This document shows, in pieces, positions 34,191 to 43,355 of a stretch of DNA of 64,000 nt. This DNA comes from Bradyrhizobium symbiodeficiens. Lineage in GTDB: Bacteria; Pseudomonadota; Alphaproteobacteria; Rhizobiales; Xanthobacteraceae. The stretch spans positions 5,830,501 through 5,894,500 of the forward strand of contig NZ_CP029427.2 of assembly GCF_002266465.3 (NCBI RefSeq). Direction: 5' to 3'. A program made the position numbers and the translations under genes. The notes under the pieces were generated by a model, which made no database searches, had not been told where the DNA came from, and saw nothing but the letters and a program-made list of their open reading frames with translations. How positions within the stretch are numbered: the stretch's first letter is position 1; each line of letters starts with the position of its first letter.

Positions 34191-35938
34191 GGCCGTCCTT
34201 CGGGGCGAAGCCTATGAAGGACGGCGTGTCGTTCCGCCTCTGGGCGCCTGCCGCGCGCCGCGTCGACCTCCTGCTCGAACGAAGACACGCGATGCAGCGC
34301 CGGCAGGATGGCTGGTACGTGGCAGAGATTTCCGGCCTCACCGCCGGAAGCGCCTACAAGTTCAGGATCGACGACGAGATCGACGTGCCAGATCCCGCTT
34401 CGGCTTTCCAGCCCGAAGATGTGTTCGGCCCGAGCGAAGTGATTGATCACGACGCCTTTGCATGGCGTGCCCGCGATTGGCGCGGCCGTCCCTGGGAAGA
34501 GACGGTACTGATCGAGGCCCATGTCGGCACGTTCACGCGGGAAGGCACCTACCGCGCCATGATCGACAAGCTCGATCATCTCGTCGCAACCGGCATCACT
34601 GCACTGGAATTGATGCCGCTGGCCGATTTCGCTGGCCGCCGCGGCTGGGGCTATGACGGCGTGCTGTGGTATGCGCCCGACAGCGCCTATGGCCGGCCCG
34701 AAGACCTGAAGACGCTGATCGACGAGGCGCATCTGCGCGGGCTGATGGTCTTCCTCGACGTCGTCTACAATCATTTCGGCCCGGAGGGGAATTATCTCGG
34801 CCGCTACGCGCCGGCCTTCTTCACGGATGCGCACACGCCCTGGGGCAGCGCAATCGACTACCGCGTGCCTCAGGTGCGCGCCTTCGCGGTGGAGAACGCG
34901 CTGTCCTGGCTCACCGACTATCGCTTCGATGGCCTCCGGCTGGATGCCGCCAACCACATCGTGGCGATCCCCGGCGAGGTATCGATGCTGCAGGATCTCA
35001 GCGCTGCCACTGGCGAGCTTTCGAAGGCGACGGGCCGGCACATCCATCTCGTGCTGGAAAACGGCGACAATCGCGCCTGCCTGCTCGACGCGGCGCAGGA
35101 GCCCCCGAACGGGAAATATCGGGCGCAGTGGAACGACGATTATCATCACGCCTGGCACGTGATGCTGACCAGCGAACTCGCCGGTTACTACGCGGATTAT
35201 CAAACGCCGCGACTCGATCTCGCCCGCGCGCTGGCCTCCGGCTTCGTCTACCAGGGCGAGATTTCGGAGTTCTGGGGCAAGAAACCACGCGGCGAACCGA
35301 GCGGCGAGCTGCCGCCGGCGACCTTCGTCAACTTCCTGCAGAACCACGACCAGATCGGCAACCGCCCACTCGGCGACCGGCTCGAAAGCCTGGCATCGCC
35401 GCAGCAGATCGAAGCGGCGCTCGCCGTGACCCTGCTCGCACCGATGGTGCCGATGCTGTTTCAGGGCGAGGAATGGGGCTCGACGGTGCCGTTCCCGTTC
35501 TTTTGCGATTTCCAGGGCGGCCTTGCCGACGCCGTCCGCAAGGGGCGCAGGCAGGAATATGCCTGGGCCTACGAGAAATACGGCGACGAGGTGCCCGACC
35601 CGCTCGATCCCGCCACGCTGCAATCGGCGGTGCTCGATTGGACCGGCCGCACGCAGCAGCACGACGCAAGGCTCGCGCTGGTCCGGGAGCTGCTCGCGCT
35701 CCGCCGCAAGGAGATCATGCCGCGACTGAAGGGCGCGAGCTTCGGCGCGGCCGAGGCGGCCGACAACGGCCTGCTCACCGCGCATTGGCGCATGGGCGAC
35801 GGCACAGAACTGCGCCTGACCGCCAATCTCTCGGACCACGAGATCACATCCAGTGTCGGCGCAGGCACGACGATCTGGGGCGAAGAGACCGGCGGCCGGC
35901 TTCCGCCCTGGTCGGTCATCTGGCGCCTCGGAGGTTAG
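34187..35938 (+). CDS. treZ: malto-oligosyltrehalose trehalohydrolase
   Basis: 583 residues from ATG 34187, which overlaps the glgX stop; the longer open frame is antecedent coding sequence of glgX in another frame. N-terminal FGAKPMKDGVSFRLWAPAARRVDLLLE, catalytic motifs FDGLRLDAANHI, HLVLENGDNRACLL and FLQNHDQIGNRPLGDRL. It releases free trehalose from the maltooligosyl-trehalose made by TreY. treY begins one base after its stop. Confidence 0.96.
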   Translation: MRPSFGAKPMKDGVSFRLWAPAARRVDLLLERRHAMQRRQDGWYVAEISGLTAGSAYKFRIDDEIDVPDPASAFQPEDVFGPSEVIDHDAFAWRARDWRGRPWEETVLIEAHVGTFTREGTYRAMIDKLDHLVATGITALELMPLADFAGRRGWGYDGVLWYAPDSAYGRPEDLKTLIDEAHLRGLMVFLDVVYNHFGPEGNYLGRYAPAFFTDAHTPWGSAIDYRVPQVRAFAVENALSWLTDYRFDGLRLDAANHIVAIPGEVSMLQDLSAATGELSKATGRHIHLVLENGDNRACLLDAAQEPPNGKYRAQWNDDYHHAWHVMLTSELAGYYADYQTPRLDLARALASGFVYQGEISEFWGKKPRGEPSGELPPATFVNFLQNHDQIGNRPLGDRLESLASPQQIEAALAVTLLAPMVPMLFQGEEWGSTVPFPFFCDFQGGLADAVRKGRRQEYAWAYEKYGDEVPDPLDPATLQSAVLDWTGRTQQHDARLALVRELLALRRKEIMPRLKGASFGAAEAADNGLLTAHWRMGDGTELRLTANLSDHEITSSVGAGTTIWGEETGGRLPPWSVIWRLGG

Positions 35939-35939
35939 C

Positions 35940-38726
35940 ATGCCCCCGGCCATTCCGCTCGCGACATACCGGCTTCAACTCACCGCGGAGTTCGACTTCG
36001 ACAAAGCCGCCGCGGTCGTGCCTTACCTGAAGACGCTCGGGATCACGCATCTCTACGCTTCGCCGGTGATGAAGGCGCGCAAGGGCTCGACCCACGGCTA
36101 CGACACTGTCGACCACGGCCAGTTCAATCCGGAGCTCGGCGGCGAAGCCGGCTTCGCCCGGCTGAGCGAGGCGCTGACCAGGCACGACATCGGCCTCATC
36201 ATCGACTTCGTGCCCAATCATGTCGGTGTGCATTTCGCCGACAATCCCTGGTGGCTCGACGTGCTGGAATGGGGCCAGGCTTCGCCTCACGCCGCGTCCT
36301 TCGACATCGATTGGGATCTGCTGCCCTACCGCGCCCGCGGCGGCGTGCTGCTGCCGATCCTCGGCGCGTCCTATGGCGAGGCGCTCGAGCGCGGCGACAT
36401 CGAGCTGCGCTACGATCCTGACGAAGGAAGCTTTTCCGCCTGGTATTTCGAGCATCGCCTACCCGTCGCGCCGGAGCGCTATGGCGAGCTGCTGCGCATG
36501 ATCGTGAAGGAGGCCGACGCCGGCGAGACCGACGCGGGCAAACGCCTGCTCTCGCTTGCGGCGCGCTATACGGGATTGCGTCGTCCCAACCGCAAGGATG
36601 CCCCCGCGTTCAAGGCCGAACTCAGGGAGATCCCGGGTGCCGCCGAAATCATCGCCCGCGGCCTTGGCGCCTATCGTGCCGCCCCGGATCGTCCAGCGCA
36701 GACGCTGACGCTGCATCATCTGCTCGAGCGTCAACATTACAAGCTCGGCCACTGGCGGCTCGCCTCCAGCGATATCAATTACCGTCGCTTCTTCGACGTC
36801 AACGGGCTCGCCGGCCTGCGCGTCGAGGACGCGAGCACCTTCGCCGCCACGCACCGACTGGTGAAGCGGCTTGTCGCCAACGGCAAGCTGCAGGGCATTC
36901 GCCTCGACCACATCGACGGCCTGCGCGACCCCGCGCAATATTGCCAGCGGCTGCGCCGGCTGGTGCGGGACGCGCAGGGCAACACCAAGCCGTTCTACAC
37001 CGTGATCGAGAAAATCCTGTGCGAGCACGAACGCCTGCCGCACTTCGCCGGCGTTCAGGGCACCACCGGCTATGAATGGATGAACGTCATCACCCAGGTG
37101 CTGATCGATGCCGGGGGACTGGGGGCGCTGGACGAGACCTGGCGGCAGATCAGCAACCGGCCGCCGCGGCTTGCGCCTTACGTCAAGGACGCCAAGCGGC
37201 GCGTGCTGGAGACCCTGCTCACCAGCGAATTCACCGTGCTGACCCGCCTGCTCGCGCGCATCGCCAACGGGCATTACACCACCCGCGATTTCTCCGCCGA
37301 CAGTCTGCGGCAGGCGCTCGAGCTCTATGTGCTGCATTTTCCCGTGTATCGCACCTATCTGACCAACAGCGGCCCGACGGCGCCCGATCGCAAGCTGATC
37401 GACGACACCATCGCGCGCGCCCGTGCGGAATGGTTCGCGGCGGACGAAGGCATCTTCGACTTCCTGCGCGACGCCCTGACCATGGATCTGCTCGCGCCTG
37501 GCCGCCCACCGCACAGCGCTCCGCGCGTGCGCCGCTTCGCGCTGAAGGTGCAGCAATTCACCGGGCCGATGATGGCGAAGTCGTTGGAGGACACCGCCTT
37601 CTATCAATTCCACCGGCTGCTCGCGCTCAATGAGGTCGGCGGTGATCCCGCCAGCTCCGGTCTCACGATTTCCGCCTTCCACGAGACCATGCAGGCCCGC
37701 GCCAGGGAATGGCCGCTGGGGATGACGGCGACCGCCACGCATGACACCAAGCGCGGCGAGGACGCCCGCGCCCGTATCGCCGCGCTCAGCGAGATTCCCG
37801 GCGATTGGACCAGCGCGGTTTCGCGCTGGAAGGTATTGAATGCGCCGCACCTCACGCTCCACGGCAATTACCGCGCGCCGTCGGCGACGTTCGAATACAT
37901 GCTCTACCAGACCCTGCTCGGGGCCTGGCCGCTGCAGGGGCCGGTCGATGCCGGCTTCGTCGATCGCATCCAGGTCTATGCGCTGAAGGCCGCGCGCGAG
38001 GGCAAGGAAGAGACCAGCTGGCTCAACCCGCATGAAGCCTACGAGAACGGCGTCAACAGCTTCATCGAGAAGATCCTCGATCCCGCACTATCCAGTGAGT
38101 TCCTGGAGTCCCTGCAAACGATGGCGCGGCGCGTGGCGCTGCTGGGCGCGCTGAACGGTTTGAGCCAGGTCACCCTCAAGGCGACGCTGCCCGGCGTGCC
38201 CGATTTCTATCAGGGCACCGAGTTCTGGGACTTGTCGCTGGTCGACCCCGACAATCGCCGCCCGGTCGACTTTGCTGCGCGGCACGCGGCGCTGAAAGCG
38301 CTGGACGATCCGGACTGGACCAGTCTGAGCAAGAGCTGGCCCGACGGCCTGATCAAGCTGGCCTGGACACGGCGTCTGCTCAAGCTGCGCAATGAACTCG
38401 CCGACGTTTTCGCGGAAGGCGACTATCAGCCGCTGGCGGTGCGCGGCGCACATGCCGACCATGTCATTGCTTTCGCCCGCCGCCATGGCCGCGCTGCGGC
38501 GATCGTCGTGGTCGGGCGCCATTTCGCGCCGTTCACCCAAGCCGGCCGGGAATGGCCCGCGCTGGATGGCTTTGACGCGACCGTCGATATCACAGGTTAT
38601 GTCGTAAAGGGCCATGAGAGCCACGAACTGCCGGTCACGCAGGCCTTCGGTGATTTTCCCGCTGCCGTCATCGAGGCTCGCACGGCAACCGCCATTAGGC
38701 CCTCGCGACCGCGCGCGCGCGGCTGA
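35940..38726 (+). CDS. treY: malto-oligosyltrehalose synthase
   Basis: 928 residues from ATG 35940. PLATYRLQLTAEFDFDKAAAVVPYL starts the family; barrel motifs are GIRLDHIDGLRDPAQY (nucleophile), FYTVIEKILCEHERLP (acid/base) and TATHDTKRGEDARAR. It converts the reducing end of maltodextrin into a trehalose unit. It is the last gene of the rightward glucan operon and ends two bases before the stop of the convergent gene at 38729, leaving no room for a terminator. Confidence 0.96.
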   Translation: MPPAIPLATYRLQLTAEFDFDKAAAVVPYLKTLGITHLYASPVMKARKGSTHGYDTVDHGQFNPELGGEAGFARLSEALTRHDIGLIIDFVPNHVGVHFADNPWWLDVLEWGQASPHAASFDIDWDLLPYRARGGVLLPILGASYGEALERGDIELRYDPDEGSFSAWYFEHRLPVAPERYGELLRMIVKEADAGETDAGKRLLSLAARYTGLRRPNRKDAPAFKAELREIPGAAEIIARGLGAYRAAPDRPAQTLTLHHLLERQHYKLGHWRLASSDINYRRFFDVNGLAGLRVEDASTFAATHRLVKRLVANGKLQGIRLDHIDGLRDPAQYCQRLRRLVRDAQGNTKPFYTVIEKILCEHERLPHFAGVQGTTGYEWMNVITQVLIDAGGLGALDETWRQISNRPPRLAPYVKDAKRRVLETLLTSEFTVLTRLLARIANGHYTTRDFSADSLRQALELYVLHFPVYRTYLTNSGPTAPDRKLIDDTIARARAEWFAADEGIFDFLRDALTMDLLAPGRPPHSAPRVRRFALKVQQFTGPMMAKSLEDTAFYQFHRLLALNEVGGDPASSGLTISAFHETMQARAREWPLGMTATATHDTKRGEDARARIAALSEIPGDWTSAVSRWKVLNAPHLTLHGNYRAPSATFEYMLYQTLLGAWPLQGPVDAGFVDRIQVYALKAAREGKEETSWLNPHEAYENGVNSFIEKILDPALSSEFLESLQTMARRVALLGALNGLSQVTLKATLPGVPDFYQGTEFWDLSLVDPDNRRPVDFAARHAALKALDDPDWTSLSKSWPDGLIKLAWTRRLLKLRNELADVFAEGDYQPLAVRGAHADHVIAFARRHGRAAAIVVVGRHFAPFTQAGREWPALDGFDATVDITGYVVKGHESHELPVTQAFGDFPAAVIEARTATAIRPSRPRARG

Positions 38727-38728
38727 AG

Positions 38729-39046
38729 CTACTTTCCCCCGTCCTTGGTCAGCAGCAACTGCCCGCGCTTCTTGATCGTGGCCTGCGCCATCTCGGCAAA
38801 GCGCTGCAGCAGCCAGGGCAGCACCACCTCGACCCGGACTTGATCATCGCCGACGTCGACCTGACCACTCGCGATCTGCCCGAGCGCGCGGATGCGGAAA
38901 TTCATGCTGTCGCCGGTCCAGCGCTCTTCCTCGACCTGCATCACGGGAATGCTGGCGGCGGCGCGACCAAGCCCGGTCTTGAGCCGGCGTACCGCCTCCT
39001 CCCGGCCAAGACGGTGCGGAATTGAAACAACAAGCGGTGCTGACAT
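38729..39046 (-). CDS. polyhydroxyalkanoic acid system family protein
   Basis: 105 residues. The pattern VSIPHRLGREEAVRRLKTGLG, EERWTGDSMNFRIRALGQIASGQVDVGDDQVRVEVVLPWLLQRFAE matches the small PHA_gran_rgn family found near polyhydroxyalkanoate genes. Its role in granules is unproven. It is a single gene divergent from the DUF3309 gene. No other PHA gene is visible in the window. Confidence 0.85.
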   Translation of the reverse strand: MSAPLVVSIPHRLGREEAVRRLKTGLGRAAASIPVMQVEEERWTGDSMNFRIRALGQIASGQVDVGDDQVRVEVVLPWLLQRFAEMAQATIKKRGQLLLTKDGGK

Positions 39047-39141
39047 GGCCCTGCCCTATAGTGACGGATACTCACATAGTCATGCCGGCGGCGTGTCCAA
39101 TGGTTCCATGCAAGTTGATGCGCCGGCCGTGTTTCAAAGAT

Positions 39142-39166
39142 GGAACTTTAAAACCTGCGGCAAGTT
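39142..39166 (+). promoter_or_regulatory. candidate EcfG-type promoter for the DUF3309 gene
   Basis: GGAAC (39142-39146), a 16-bp spacer and AGTT (39163-39166) fit the EcfG consensus spacing. The start codon lies at 39229, giving a leader of about 55 bases. Confidence 0.48.
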
Positions 39167-39228
39167 GCCCTCGTACAACGAGACAGGTTGGCAACGACCC
39201 TTTTGAGGAAGGGCTGGAGGAGTTTCGC

Positions 39229-39393
39229 ATGTCTATCGGTACAATCATTCTGATCATTCTCGTCATCGCCTTGCTTGGCGGCTTCAGCGGCATCGGCGGC
39301 GGACCGTTCTACGGCACCGGCTATTACGGCGGCGGCGGCCTCGGGCTCGTCATCGTCATCCTGCTGATCCTGCTGCTGATGGGACGGATCTAG
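39229..39393 (+). CDS. DUF3309 family small membrane peptide
   Basis: 54 residues from ATG 39229, with GGAGG eight bases upstream; in-frame upstream sequence is not coding-like. One helix at the N-terminus (IGTIILIILVIALLGG), a Gly/Tyr-rich middle (GGGPFYGTGYYGGGG) and a second helix (LGLVIVILLILLLMG) are the DUF3309 pattern. Function is unknown; members are often stress-induced, and a candidate EcfG promoter precedes this one. Confidence 0.85.
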   Translation: MSIGTIILIILVIALLGGFSGIGGGPFYGTGYYGGGGLGLVIVILLILLLMGRI

Positions 39394-39414
39394 CAAGCAC
39401 GACCGCTTAGACTT

Positions 39415-39535
39415 GTAGGTGGGCCAGCGCGCTTTGGCGCCGTGCCCACCTATTCGTCGTGACGAAAAGATCGTGGGCACGCTTCCGCCTTCGCTCTTCG
39501 AGCTACGGCGGACAAGTCGCTTTGCCCGCCCCTAC
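39415..39535. repeat. degenerate 'GTAGGGTGGGC'-type intergenic repeat
   Basis: Starts with GTAGGTGGGCCAGCGCGC and ends with CGCTTTGCCCGCCCCTAC in inverted orientation. It is a degraded relative of the better-preserved copy at 43264-43350. The middle carries another segment (CGCTCTTCGAGCTACGGCGG) of the same mosaic kind. It sits between the DUF3309 gene and the 3' end of ligD. Confidence 0.6.
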
Positions 39536-39557
39536 GGACGCGGTGTCCGGAGCCCGC

Positions 39558-42239
39558 CTACTTCATTTTTCCCGCAAGCTTTTTGATCGCCGCCTTGATC
39601 GAGGCGGCCGCATCGTCATAGCCCTCCCACGCCTTCGACCGCGGCAGCAGGCCCGGGACGGTTCGCAGCGTATAGCGCTTCGGATCGAGATCGCTCTTCA
39701 CCTGCGCCCACGTGACGGGCATCGAGACCGTGGCCCCCGCGCGCGCCCGCGGCGACAGGGGCGCCACCGCCGTCGACATCCGGTCGTTGCGGAGATAATC
39801 GAGAAAGATCTTACCCTCGCGCAGCTTCTTCGACATGTTGAGCAGATAGCGCTCCGGATCGTCGTTGGCCATCCACTGGCAGACGCCCTGGGCGAAGGCC
39901 TTGGCTTCCTTCCAGCTCACCTTGTCGCGCGCGCCGTGAAGCAGCGGCACCACCACATGCAGGCCCTTGCCGCCCGTGGTCTTGCAGAAGCTCTCCATGC
40001 CGAGGTCGACGAGCCGCTGGCGCATGTCCTTGGCGGCCTCGACCACATCGGCGAACCCGACATCCGGCGCTGGATCGAGATCGAACACCAGCCGGCCCGG
40101 CGTATCGTAAGCATCAGGCGCACAATTCCAAGGATGCAGCTCGACGCCGCCGATCTGCGCGACGGCGGCAAGCCCTTCGACGCGATCGATCTGCAGATAC
40201 GGTTTGCGATCGCCGGAGACTTTGGCGAGTTCGAGCAGGTTCGAAGTGCCCTGCATGGCATGACGCTGGAAGAACGTCTCGCCGCCAATGCCATCGGGCG
40301 CACGCACGATCGAGCACGGCCGCCCCTTCAGGTGTTCGATCATCCAGCTCCCGACCGCCTCGAAAAAGCGCGCGAGATCCAGCTTGGTCACGCCCTCGCC
40401 GTCACCGCCGTCCGGCCAAAGCTCCTTGTCCGGCTTGGAGATGACGACGCCCATCACCTCGGCCGTGCCGGCGTCTTTCGACCGCTTCGCCGTCTTCGTT
40501 GCGCGCTTGCCGGCTTTTGGCTCGGCGAGCTCGGTGTCGACAGGCGTCTCCGCCTCCACCTCCTCGGCCGGCTTGTCCTGCCGCAAGCCCTTGAACGCGG
40601 CCTGGCGGATATTGCCGTCGGCGGTGAAGCCGGCGAACTCGATTTCGGCGACGAGCTCCGGCTTCAGCCAGTGCACCTCGCGGCCTTTCTTCGGCGCGTT
40701 CTTGCCGCCGAAAGGACTTTCCTTGGCCGCCATCGCCTTCAACGACGGCATGATGCGCTTGACCTTATCGGCGCCGAAGCCGGTGCCGACCATGCCGACG
40801 AAGGCGAGATGATCGCCACGCTGCACGCCGGCCATCAGGGAACGGAATTTGCCGTTGGTCGTCTTGTAGCCGCCGATCACGACCTCATGGCCGGCGCGGC
40901 ACTTTGCCTTGGTCCAGCTTTCTGTGCGGCCGGAGCGATAGGGCGCGTCCAGCTTCTTCGACACCACGCCTTCGAGCTCGAGCTTGCAGGCCGATTGCAG
41001 CACCGCATCGCCGCCGCTCTCGAAATGTTCGACATAGCGGATCTGGGCCGATTTGCGCTTGCGCTTCTCCAGCAGCTTCTTGAGCTGCGCCTTGCGCTCG
41101 GCAAGCGGCAGCCGCCGGTAATCCTGCCCCTCGGCGAACAGAAGGTCGAACGCAAAGAAGATCAGGTCGTCAGTCTTGCCATCGGACAACGCAGCCTGAA
41201 GCGAGGAGAAGTTCGGCGCGCCATTGTGGTCGAGTGCGACGATCTCGCCGTCGATCACCACGTCCGGCAGCGCGGCTGCCTCCTCCGCGATGGAGCCGAA
41301 CTTCCCGGTCCAGTCGAGACCCTTGCGCGTCTTCAGCGTCGCCTTGCCATCCTCGACCCGGAGCTGCACACGATAGCCGTCGAACTTGATTTCGTGGCAC
41401 CAGCCCTCGCCGGCCGGCGGCCGTTCGACCAGCGTACAGAGCTGCGGCGCGACGAAGTCCGGCATCTCCGAGACTTTTTTGGCATTCGTCGCCGTCGAGG
41501 CCTTCTTCTTCGCCGCCCTGGTCTTGACGATCTTGCTGCCCTTCAATGCCTTGCGCGGCGCCGGCTTGACAGTTTGCCCCTTCGCTTCCTCGGCCCGGTT
41601 GGACTGCCAGACCGCGTCGGCCCTGGTCCTGGCGCCCTTGGCCAGCATGAACGGCTTTGGCGCGCGCCCCTTGCCCTCGGCGATCTGCTCCATCGCCCGG
41701 CCGGAGGCGACCGACTTGTCCTCGCTGAGAATGTCCTCGCCCTCGGCCGCATATTCGTCGCGGTGCTTGATCAGGAGCCAATTGGTGCGCTTGCCGCCGC
41801 TGCGGTCATTGCGCATGCGCACCAGCACCCAGCTGCCGTGCAGCTTGTCCCCATGCAGGGTGAACTTCAAATCGCCCTTCTTGAAGCCGCGTTCGGGATC
41901 TTCCGACTCCCAGGTGCCGCGATCCCACAGCATCACCGTGCCGCCGCCGTACTGCCCTTCCGGAATCGTGCCTTCGAAATCGCCATAGTCGAGCGGGTGG
42001 TCTTCCACCTCGACCGCCAGCCGCTTGTCGTGCGGATCGAGCGAGGGGCCCTTGGTCACCGCCCAGGACTTGAACACGCCGTCGAATTCGAGCCTGAGAT
42101 CGTAATGCAGCCGGCTCGCATCGTGCTTCTGGATCACGAAGCGCCGCTGCTTCGACGGCGTCACCGCCGTCTTGCCCGACGGCTCCGGCGTCTTCTCGAA
42201 ATCACGTTTCTGTCGATAGGTTGAGAGTTTCTGCAGCAC
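39558..42239 (-). CDS. ligD: ATP-dependent DNA ligase D (NHEJ)
   Basis: 893 residues with all three LigD modules in the order phosphoesterase - ligase - polymerase. The 3'-phosphoesterase is at about 30-160 (FVIQKHDASRLHYDLRLEFDG, EGTIPEGQYGGGTVMLWDRG). The adenylation site is K285 in CHEIKFDGYRV. The C-terminal primase-polymerase has LVFDLDPAPDVGF with its metal-binding Asp pair. It repairs double-strand ends with Ku. The ku gene is divergent, 116 bp away, and a symmetric stress-promoter-like element lies between them. A Lys/Ala-rich linker joins phosphoesterase and ligase. Confidence 0.97.
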   Translation of the reverse strand: MLQKLSTYRQKRDFEKTPEPSGKTAVTPSKQRRFVIQKHDASRLHYDLRLEFDGVFKSWAVTKGPSLDPHDKRLAVEVEDHPLDYGDFEGTIPEGQYGGGTVMLWDRGTWESEDPERGFKKGDLKFTLHGDKLHGSWVLVRMRNDRSGGKRTNWLLIKHRDEYAAEGEDILSEDKSVASGRAMEQIAEGKGRAPKPFMLAKGARTRADAVWQSNRAEEAKGQTVKPAPRKALKGSKIVKTRAAKKKASTATNAKKVSEMPDFVAPQLCTLVERPPAGEGWCHEIKFDGYRVQLRVEDGKATLKTRKGLDWTGKFGSIAEEAAALPDVVIDGEIVALDHNGAPNFSSLQAALSDGKTDDLIFFAFDLLFAEGQDYRRLPLAERKAQLKKLLEKRKRKSAQIRYVEHFESGGDAVLQSACKLELEGVVSKKLDAPYRSGRTESWTKAKCRAGHEVVIGGYKTTNGKFRSLMAGVQRGDHLAFVGMVGTGFGADKVKRIMPSLKAMAAKESPFGGKNAPKKGREVHWLKPELVAEIEFAGFTADGNIRQAAFKGLRQDKPAEEVEAETPVDTELAEPKAGKRATKTAKRSKDAGTAEVMGVVISKPDKELWPDGGDGEGVTKLDLARFFEAVGSWMIEHLKGRPCSIVRAPDGIGGETFFQRHAMQGTSNLLELAKVSGDRKPYLQIDRVEGLAAVAQIGGVELHPWNCAPDAYDTPGRLVFDLDPAPDVGFADVVEAAKDMRQRLVDLGMESFCKTTGGKGLHVVVPLLHGARDKVSWKEAKAFAQGVCQWMANDDPERYLLNMSKKLREGKIFLDYLRNDRMSTAVAPLSPRARAGATVSMPVTWAQVKSDLDPKRYTLRTVPGLLPRSKAWEGYDDAAASIKAAIKKLAGKMK

Positions 42240-42295
42240 GGCCAGTCCCGCTTTTCATTCGGGGATTCAAGCCTATCACGGCCCAAGTCCCATCC

Positions 42296-42328
42296 GGAAC
42301 CAAAACCCCACGGGGCGGTTGGGGTTCC
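42296..42328. promoter_or_regulatory. bidirectional EcfG-type promoter candidate for ku and ligD
   Basis: Plus strand: GGAAC (42296-42300), 16 bp, GGTT (42317-42320) towards ku. Minus strand: GGAAC (42328-42324), 16 bp, GGTT (42307-42304) towards ligD. The two promoters interlock, each starting where the other ends. Leaders would be about 30 bases for ku (start 42356) and about 60 for ligD (start 42239). Confidence 0.52.
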
Positions 42329-42355
42329 AAATCGCCTTGAACACCGGAGAATGGA

Positions 42356-43240
42356 ATGGCACCGCGCGCCTACTGGAAGGGAACGTTGAGGCTGTCGCTG
42401 GTCAGCTGCCCGGTCGTGCTTTATCCGGCGACCACGGCGGCCGAGAAGACGCGGTTTCACATGATCAACCGCGAGACCGGCAACCGGCTGAAGCAGCAGA
42501 TGATCGATTCCGAGACCGGCGACGTCGTCGAGAGCGACCAGAAAGGCCGCGGCTACGAATTGCGCAAGGGCAAATATGTCGAGATCGAGCCGGAGGAGCT
42601 CGAGGCGGTGCAGATCGAGAGCAACCACACCATCGACATCGAGAGCTTCGTGCCGAGCGAGGAGATCGACGAGCGCTATCTCAACCACCCCTATTACATC
42701 GCGCCCGACGGCAAGGCCGCGGTCGATGCGTTCGCGGTGATCCGCGACGCCATGAAGGACCAGGATCGTGTGGCGCTTGCCAAGATCGTGCTCACCAACC
42801 GCGAGCACATCATCGCGATCAAACCGCTCGGCAAGGGCCTGCTGGGCACCACGCTGCGCTTTCCTTACGAGCTGCGCGACGAGGACGAGTTCTTCGACGA
42901 CATCAAGAGCCCGAAGATCACCAAGGACATGGTCGAGCTCGCCGGCCACATCCTCCACACCAAGGCGGCACATTTCGACCCCGGCAAGTTCAAGGACGAA
43001 TATGAGACCGCGCTGAAGGCGCTGGTGAAGCGCAAGGCCAGCGGCAAGACAATCGAGCTGCCGGAGCCCGAGGAGCGCCCCAGCAACGTCGTCAACCTGA
43101 TGGATGCGCTGAAGCAGAGCCTGAAGGGACGCGGCGGCAAGAAGACGGCGGCGAAGCCGCACGCGCGCCGTGGGACGGGGCGGCGGCAGGCCGCCAAGAA
43201 GGCGCATCGGTCCACGGCGCGGCACCGCAAGGCGGGCTAA
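42356..43240 (+). CDS. ku: Ku protein (NHEJ end-binding)
   Basis: 294 residues. The bacterial Ku core runs from RAYWKGTLRLSLVSCPVVLYPA through FHMINRETGNRLKQQMID, VEIEPEELEAVQIES and LRFPYELRDEDEFFD to about residue 230. A Lys/Arg/Ala-rich tail (about 255-294) extends it, as in Ku proteins that recruit LigD or bind DNA internally. It forms a homodimeric ring on DNA ends and stimulates LigD, encoded divergently next door. Confidence 0.97.
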   Translation: MAPRAYWKGTLRLSLVSCPVVLYPATTAAEKTRFHMINRETGNRLKQQMIDSETGDVVESDQKGRGYELRKGKYVEIEPEELEAVQIESNHTIDIESFVPSEEIDERYLNHPYYIAPDGKAAVDAFAVIRDAMKDQDRVALAKIVLTNREHIIAIKPLGKGLLGTTLRFPYELRDEDEFFDDIKSPKITKDMVELAGHILHTKAAHFDPGKFKDEYETALKALVKRKASGKTIELPEPEERPSNVVNLMDALKQSLKGRGGKKTAAKPHARRGTGRRQAAKKAHRSTARHRKAG

Positions 43241-43263
43241 CTGCTCGCCCAGCACGGGATATC

Positions 43264-43350
43264 GTAGGGTGGGCAAAGCGAAGCGTGCCCACCACCTTAT
43301 CGGAACGAGAAAATGGTGGGCACGGCGCTTTGCGCCTTTGCCCACCCTAC
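43264..43350. repeat. palindromic intergenic repeat between ku and kdpE
   Basis: GTAGGGTGGGCAAAG (43264-43278) is perfectly inverted as CTTTGCCCACCCTAC (43336-43350). A second inner pair, GCGTGCCCACCA and TGGTGGGCACGG, lies inside. It sits between convergent genes and could fold into a long hairpin that ends both transcripts. A degraded relative is at 39415-39535. Confidence 0.75.
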
Positions 43351-43355
43351 GGGTC

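Noticed and set aside
39459..42224. 921-residue open frame opposite ligD
   Set aside because: Antisense shadow; Arg/Ala/Leu/His-rich composition from inverted codon bias, while ligD has all its motifs.
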